Position numbers and translations under genes: made by a program. From contig DAOVUF010000219.1 in the NCBI GenBank assembly GCA_030632725.1, forward strand, positions 1 to 8,309: a stretch of 8,309 bases of DNA, written 5' to 3'. Below, one piece after another: positions 5,844 through 8,309 of the stretch. The notes below the pieces were generated by a model. That model was not told the DNA's origin and made no database searches. It saw only the letters and a program-made list of their open reading frames with translations. Source of the DNA: QNES01 sp023143415. Lineage in GTDB: Bacteria; Pseudomonadota; Gammaproteobacteria; Beggiatoales; Beggiatoaceae. Within the stretch, counting starts at the first letter, position 1. Each line of letters starts with the position of its first letter.

Positions 5844-5994
5844 TTGCTATTTTATTATTTTTATTATTTTATAGCAACAGTTGATAGAAGTATCATATAA
5901 CATTTTTGCTAAAGTAAAATTAACAAGTTACAAAATCTTTAGTACAACGGATTTAGGAAATTAGCGATTTCGAGGTTCAATACATTTATGGATA

Positions 5995-6179
5995 GTAACT
6001 ACTCAGCCTTGAAATCAATTTCAAGGCTGAAAGCATTCGAGGTTTTAGTTTTTTCTTTAAAAAAACTTTAGCCTCGAATAGTCTGTTAAAATAGACTAAT
6101 TCTAATTAGAAAGTTTAGCTGAGTCTGTTTTGTCTTTTCGCCTTGACATCAATTTCAAGGCGAACGGCTGAGTAGTTAC
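5995..6179. repeat. Modular palindromic element, variant type
   Basis: It is bounded by a perfect 14-bp terminal inverted repeat, GTAACTACTCAGCC (5995-6008) and GGCTGAGTAGTTAC (6166-6179). Next to each end is a palindrome: TCAGCCTTGAAAT/ATTTCAAGGCTGA (6003-6030, 13-bp arms) on the left and a related CGCCTTG...CAAGGCG (6139-6162, one mismatch) on the right. In the middle lies an imperfect 20-bp hairpin (6035-6054 with 6060-6079). It shares the GTAAC/ACTCAG ends with copies B and C but lacks the GGGCAACC arms. It has no coding potential, and the structure resembles a MITE or a large REP/BIME-like element. Confidence 0.8.
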
Positions 6180-6199
6180 GTCGAGGCGAAAGTTTTTTT

Positions 6200-6347
6200 G
6201 TACTCAGGGCAACCATAAAGGATTGCCCCTACAACATTTCAGCCTAAAGTTTTTCTTCAAAAAACTTTAGGCTGAAATACTCTTATGAAGACGGACAAAA
6301 ATCTTCTGATGTAGGGGCAATCCCTTGTGGTTGCCCTGAGTCGTTAC
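6200..6347. repeat. Modular palindromic element, copy B
   Basis: Starting GTACTCAG and ending CTGAGTCGTTAC, it has outer arms at 6203-6233 and 6310-6340, 31 bp each, which are reverse complements except at two positions. Each arm contains GGGCAACC and ATTGCCCCTAC. The centre is the perfect 19-bp hairpin (6236-6254 with 6260-6278, loop CTTCA), identical over 43 nt to those in copies A and C. It lies 39 bp before the OsmC-family start codon, so it forms part of that gene's upstream region and possibly its leader RNA. Confidence 0.85.
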
Positions 6348-6386
6348 GAAAAATTGTTAATTATTAATTACTAATTGATATTTAAG

Positions 6387-6821
6387 ATGAAAGCACGTAT
6401 CAAATGGATAGAAAATGCTTGTCTTATCGGGGAAGCAGATAGTGGGCATGGGGTAGTGATAGATGGTGCCTCTGAAATTGGTGGACGTAATTTAGGTGTC
6501 CGTCCAATGGAAATGATATTAATGGGATTAGGTAGTTGTACTGCTATGGATGTTTTAAGCATCCTTAAAAAAAAGCGGCAACAGATCACGGATTGCGTTA
6601 TAGAAATTGAAGGAAAGCGTAGCGACTGTTTTCCCAAAGTATTTACTCAAATTCATATTCACTTTATCATTACAGGCTGCAATTTAAAAAGTACGCATGT
6701 TAAACAGGCTGTCGATTTATCCGCAAAAAAATATTGCTCTGTCTCTGCTATGTTAGAACAGACAGTAAAGATTACGCATGATTATGAAATCATTGAAGAA
6801 AATGATAAAACGGCGGTTTGA
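6387..6821 (+). CDS. OsmC/Ohr-family protein (YhfA-like)
   Basis: The protein has 144 residues from the ATG at 6387; a TTG at 6375 would add four residues. I prefer ATG because family members begin M-K-A-R-I-K-W. Visible signatures are G-G-R-N-L-G-x-R-P-M-E (32-42), the first conserved cysteine in G-L-G-S-C-T-A-M-D-V (C51), I-H-I-H-F (89-93) and the second conserved cysteine in S-A-K-K-Y-C-S-V-S (C117). Length and domain are those of a complete single-domain OsmC protein. Family members with this cysteine pair reduce organic or lipid hydroperoxides; the YhfA-like branch is less well characterised and has a proposed redox role. It is expected to be cytoplasmic and homodimeric. The ribosome-binding site is weak. 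It is monocistronic, flanked by a palindromic element upstream and a tRNA gene downstream. Confidence 0.9.
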   Translation: MKARIKWIENACLIGEADSGHGVVIDGASEIGGRNLGVRPMEMILMGLGSCTAMDVLSILKKKRQQITDCVIEIEGKRSDCFPKVFTQIHIHFIITGCNLKSTHVKQAVDLSAKKYCSVSAMLEQTVKITHDYEIIEENDKTAV

Positions 6822-6867
6822 TTCTCACTGGCTTAAAAATTAATTTCAACCTTTTTTAAATTTTTGC

Positions 6868-6896
6868 TTGACAATTTTTTTAAAAAACTTCATAAT
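6868..6896 (+). promoter_or_regulatory. Sigma70-type promoter for tRNA-Met
   Basis: TTGACA (6868-6873), a 17-bp spacer and CATAAT (6891-6896) match the sigma70 consensus except at the first base of the -10. Transcription should start near 6903, about 20 nt before the tRNA 5' end. It is the best promoter match seen in the window. Confidence 0.85.
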
Positions 6897-6922
6897 GTTC
6901 TTTTTTTGAATTTCATTTAATT

Positions 6923-6999
6923 GGCTATGTAGCTCAGCTGGTTAGAGCGCGGCACTCATAATGCTGAGGTCGGTGGTTCAAGTCCACCCATAGCCACCA
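6923..6999 (+). tRNA. Elongator tRNA-Met (anticodon CAT)
   Basis: The cloverleaf is complete. The acceptor stem GGCTATG (6923-6929) pairs with CATAGCC (6989-6995). The D arm contains AGCTCAGCTGGTTAGAGC. The anticodon stem CGGCA/TGCTG closes the loop CTCATAA with CAT at 6957-6959, and the T arm is GGTGG-TTCAAGT-CCACC (6972-6988). Discriminator A6996 and CCA are encoded. The G1-C72 pair excludes initiator tRNA. T4 and A5 in the acceptor match elongator Met rather than the C4/C5 of lysidine-type tRNA-Ile(CAU). Overall it follows the E. coli elongator tRNA-Met closely. Confidence 0.95.
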
Positions 7000-7008
7000 T
7001 TTTTTGTT

Positions 7009-7030
7009 GTTCACTTTAGAAAAAGTGAAC
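7009..7030 (+). terminator. Hairpin downstream of tRNA-Met
   Basis: GTTCACTTT (7009-7017) and AAAGTGAAC (7022-7030) form a perfect 9-bp stem with a 4-nt loop, 9 nt after the tRNA 3' end. The T-run (7000-7005) precedes rather than follows the stem. It may help end or trim the tRNA transcript, but it is not a textbook intrinsic terminator. Confidence 0.5.
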
Positions 7031-7222
7031 ACCCAAAAAACTGAAATTTCAACATCAAGGTTTTAATAACCTGACTCAAACCGTACATACCCGCCTAGAA
7101 AATCACCCCAATAATGACATTAGCACTTTTCGTGTTGATATTGATGTCTCAACTATAATCAAATTTCTCCTCATTCAAAAATCTCTTGTAGAGATACTTG
7201 TATATTCAGTTGTTTATCAACA
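7029..7222 (+). pseudogene. Open frame without start codon, possible gene remnant
   Basis: From just after an in-frame TGA, this + strand frame is open to a TAA at about 7222 and has no ATG. Its first half reads G-F-N-N-L-T-Q-T-V, then T-R-L-E-N-H-P-N-N-D-I and S-T-F-R-V-D-I-D-V-S, which has the balanced composition of real protein. The second half overlaps the 3' end of the Uma2 gene on the other strand and looks like noise. It may be the decayed tail of a gene removed when this region rearranged. No family is recognised, and chance is a real alternative. Confidence 0.2.
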
Positions 7223-7638
7223 ATATTCCCTGTTGTAAATCGCTCTGCATTCTCTGGGGCTGAATAAACAATCACAGCTCCTGCTACGGGAATAACCAAC
7301 CAACAAGATTTGACAACAGATGTAAAATAAGAAAAGAATTTATCCAATATATCTTCTACTTTGTGATCTTGAGAAAGTATCTCAATCGCCAATATGGGCT
7401 TTTCAGAAACGGATTTTATATCTGGCGACGAAAGATTAACTTCCTGTTTTGGGTATAGGCAAATATCAGGCTTATAATTTCTGTCTTCAATCCTTAGATT
7501 CAAGTCAGAAAAAACGTTAAATCTATCATCAAACTTGAGCAAAGCACCGATCAGCTTGGCTTTCGTATAAGAATGATGGAAAGAAAGTGACAGATGAGAC
7601 TCTTCTACTTGGGTATTGCGTGAAATATAGTATCCCAT
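7171..7638 (-). CDS. Uma2-family (DUF820) putative PD-(D/E)XK nuclease
   Basis: The protein has 155 residues, somewhat shorter than the usual 180-200; most of the deficit is at the N-terminus. Visible family landmarks are H-H-S-Y-T-K-A-K-L-I-G-A-L-L (21-34), Y-K-P-D-I-C-L-Y with the metal-binding Asp58, L-A-I-E-I-L-S with Glu86, then D-K-F-F-S-Y-F (99-105), S-C-W-L-V-I-P (111-117) and V-I-V-Y-S. The family adopts the restriction-endonuclease fold and is annotated as Uma2 endonuclease. It is abundant in cyanobacteria and large sulfur bacteria, usually as scattered single genes of unproven role. The ATG at 7638 has no evident ribosome-binding site. It stands alone on the minus strand between the tRNA and a palindromic element, with no methyltransferase or antitoxin partner adjacent. 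Confidence 0.82.
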   Translation of the reverse strand: MGYYISRNTQVEESHLSLSFHHSYTKAKLIGALLKFDDRFNVFSDLNLRIEDRNYKPDICLYPKQEVNLSSPDIKSVSEKPILAIEILSQDHKVEDILDKFFSYFTSVVKSCWLVIPVAGAVIVYSAPENAERFTTGNIVDKQLNIQVSLQEIFE

Positions 7639-7715
7639 AGTTTTGTTAATTTGAATTTGAATTGATAGGTTTTCATTTTCCAGTTAGAAATAAGTGGATA
7701 TTTTAATCTAAAATT

Positions 7716-7958
7716 GTAACTACTCAGGGCAACCATAAAAGATTGCCCCTACAATTCAGGGCAACCATAAAGGATTGCCCCTACAATTCAGGGCAACCAT
7801 AAAGGATTGCCCCTACAACATTTCAGCCTAAAGTTTTTCTTCAAAAAACTTTAGGCTGAAATATTCTTATGAAGAGAAAATATTTTTATGTAGGCTGCAC
7901 ACCCTTATGGTTGCCCTGATTATGTCGTAGGGGCAATCCCTTGTGGTTGCCCTGTTAC
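7716..7958. repeat. Modular palindromic element, copy C (expanded)
   Basis: It runs from GTAACTACTCAG (7716-7727) to CCTGTTAC (7951-7958). The left arm is expanded to three 32-bp units. The centre is the same 43-nt hairpin as in A and B (7820-7838 with 7844-7862). The right side has a decayed arm (GGCTGCACACCCTTATGG, about 7893-7910) followed by a good one (about 7927-7953). The spacer TTCTTATGAAGA matches copy B's, so B and C share orientation. It lies 78 bp upstream of the Uma2 start. Confidence 0.85.
7725..7820 (+). repeat. 32-bp tandem triplication of the element's left arm
   Basis: Units at 7725-7756, 7757-7788 and 7789-7820 each start CAGGGCAACC and end TTGCCCCTACAA plus two bases. They differ at only a few positions (AAAAGA versus AAAGGA in unit 1, and the last bases of unit 3). 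Each unit can fold on itself through GGGCAA/TTGCCC. Confidence 0.9.
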
Positions 7959-8026
7959 CCAAAATTAAAATATTTGTAACAACTTAAATCAGCCGGCATT
8001 TGACAAGAAATTATAACAGAAACTGC

Positions 8027-8047
8027 AAAAAACTCTTAGCCTCGAAT
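8027..8047 (+). repeat. Orphan half of a palindromic-element hairpin
   Basis: AAAAAACT(C)TTAGCCTCGAAT matches the right arm of the hairpin at 6060-6079 with one inserted base, but the matching left arm is absent upstream. It directly abuts the tandem array, as if an element had been broken or replaced at this point. Confidence 0.6.
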
Positions 8048-8050
8048 ACT

Positions 8051-8309
8051 TTAGCTTTGGATTGGAGTTCAACGCTTTGTTCTGGAGTTCAACGCTTTGG
8101 ATTGGAGTTCAACGCTTTAGCTTTGGATTGGAGTTCAACGCTTTAGCTTTGGATTGGAGTTCAACGCTTTAGCTTTGGATTGGAGTTCAACGCTTTGGAT
8201 TGGAGTTCAACGCTTTAGCTTTGGATTGGAGTTCAACGCTTTAGCTTTGGATTGGAGTTCAACGCTTTAGCTTTGGATTGGAGTTCAACGCTTTAGCTTT
8301 GGATTGGAG
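8051..8309 (+). repeat. Tandem array with mixed 20- and 26-bp periods, continuing past the window
   Basis: The core GGAGTTCAACGCTTT begins at 8064, 8084, 8104, 8130, 8156, 8182, 8202, 8228, 8254 and 8280, with a cut copy at 8306. Periods are 20, 20, 26, 26, 26, 20, 26, 26, 26 and 26. Long units differ from short ones by one 6-bp insertion (AGCTTT). Units are otherwise nearly identical (one unit has TTCT for GGAT). No coding region is seen. The same core is found three times, inverted, at 2680-2766. Confidence 0.95.

Larger units (their letters stand above)
5426..5994. other. Gene-free AT-rich block upstream of the operon
   Basis: No coding region is visible on either strand. The block holds ATTAATAATTAATAATTAAT-type A/T runs (about 5484-5505), repeated AATTTTTAGAATT-like sequence (5535-5575), a 25-bp tandem duplication and a long hairpin (listed separately). 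The promoter of the minus-strand operon should lie in the first ~100 bases. The best I see is a poor TTGGTA...TATAAA pair ending about 10 nt from the J-gene ATG, too weak to list as a promoter. Confidence 0.6.

Noticed and set aside
6371..6637. Minus-strand open frame over the OsmC gene
   Set aside because: It is a shadow of the strongly homologous plus-strand gene.
6923..6999. Initiator tRNA-fMet or lysidine-type tRNA-Ile(CAU)
   Set aside because: The first base pair is a normal G-C, unlike initiator tRNA. Acceptor bases T4/A5 follow elongator Met rather than the C4/C5 of tRNA-Ile(CAU).
7171..7638. Uma2 gene as part of a toxin-antitoxin or restriction system
   Set aside because: There is no methyltransferase, specificity or small antitoxin gene next to it; it stands alone.
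7725..7820. CRISPR-like direct repeats
   Set aside because: The units abut with no spacers and are copies of the palindromic element's arm.
8000..8022. TTGACA at 8000-8005 as a promoter
   Set aside because: No -10 hexamer occurs at 16-18 bp; the nearby TATAAC is only 6 bp away.
8051..8309. CRISPR array
   Set aside because: There are no unique spacers. The DNA between cores is itself repeated, and the period is only 20 or 26 bp.

Overview
The window is AT-rich DNA crowded with short palindromic and tandem repeats between genes. I infer a large filamentous or giant sulfur bacterium of the Beggiatoa/Thioploca/Thiomargarita group (Gammaproteobacteria, Thiotrichales). The grounds are a sulfide:quinone-oxidoreductase-like fragment, a solitary Uma2-type gene, a pentapeptide-repeat K+ channel-like gene, a gammaproteobacterial-looking elongator tRNA-Met, and the style and density of the repeats. 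The taxonomy is inference; no marker gene settles it.

Layout. (1) Bases 1-393, + strand: the 3' end of a DDE-type transposase gene and its insertion sequence, directly abutting the last ~85 codons of an SQR-like flavoprotein. The flavoprotein gene appears to have been cut by the insertion. (2) 409-670: a perfect hairpin, then a palindromic interspersed element (copy A). (3) 683-5425, - strand: four genes that read as one operon in the order J-domain protein, 762-aa single-pass membrane protein with internal repeats, OmpA-like lipoprotein, pentapeptide/K+ channel protein. The first two overlap by 8 bp and the last two are 26 bp apart. The 156-bp gap between the second and third holds three copies of a short repeat that also forms a long array at the window's end. 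(4) 5426-6386: a gene-free block with a 25-bp tandem duplication, a long hairpin and two more palindromic elements. (5) 6387-6821, + strand: an OsmC-family gene. (6) 6868-6999: a near-consensus sigma70-type promoter driving an elongator tRNA-Met (CAT) gene. (7) 7171-7638, - strand: a Uma2-family (DUF820) putative nuclease gene. (8) 7716-8309: a palindromic element with a triplicated arm (copy C), a stray half-hairpin, and a tandem array with mixed 20/26-bp periods running off the window.

How the genes may work together. The four minus-strand genes look like an envelope module: a cytoplasmic J-like protein with HPE in place of HPD, an inner-membrane protein whose periplasmic tail carries strongly basic 16-residue repeats, an outer-membrane lipoprotein with a strongly acidic linker and a peptidoglycan-binding-type domain, and a two-TM K+ channel-like protein. 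The opposite charges of the basic and acidic segments suggest, but do not prove, physical pairing across the periplasm. The flanking OsmC, tRNA and Uma2 genes look unrelated to this module.

The most distinctive non-coding feature is a family of four modular palindromic elements (472-670, 5995-6179, 6200-6347, 7716-7958). They share end motifs, and three of them contain an identical 43-nt hairpin.
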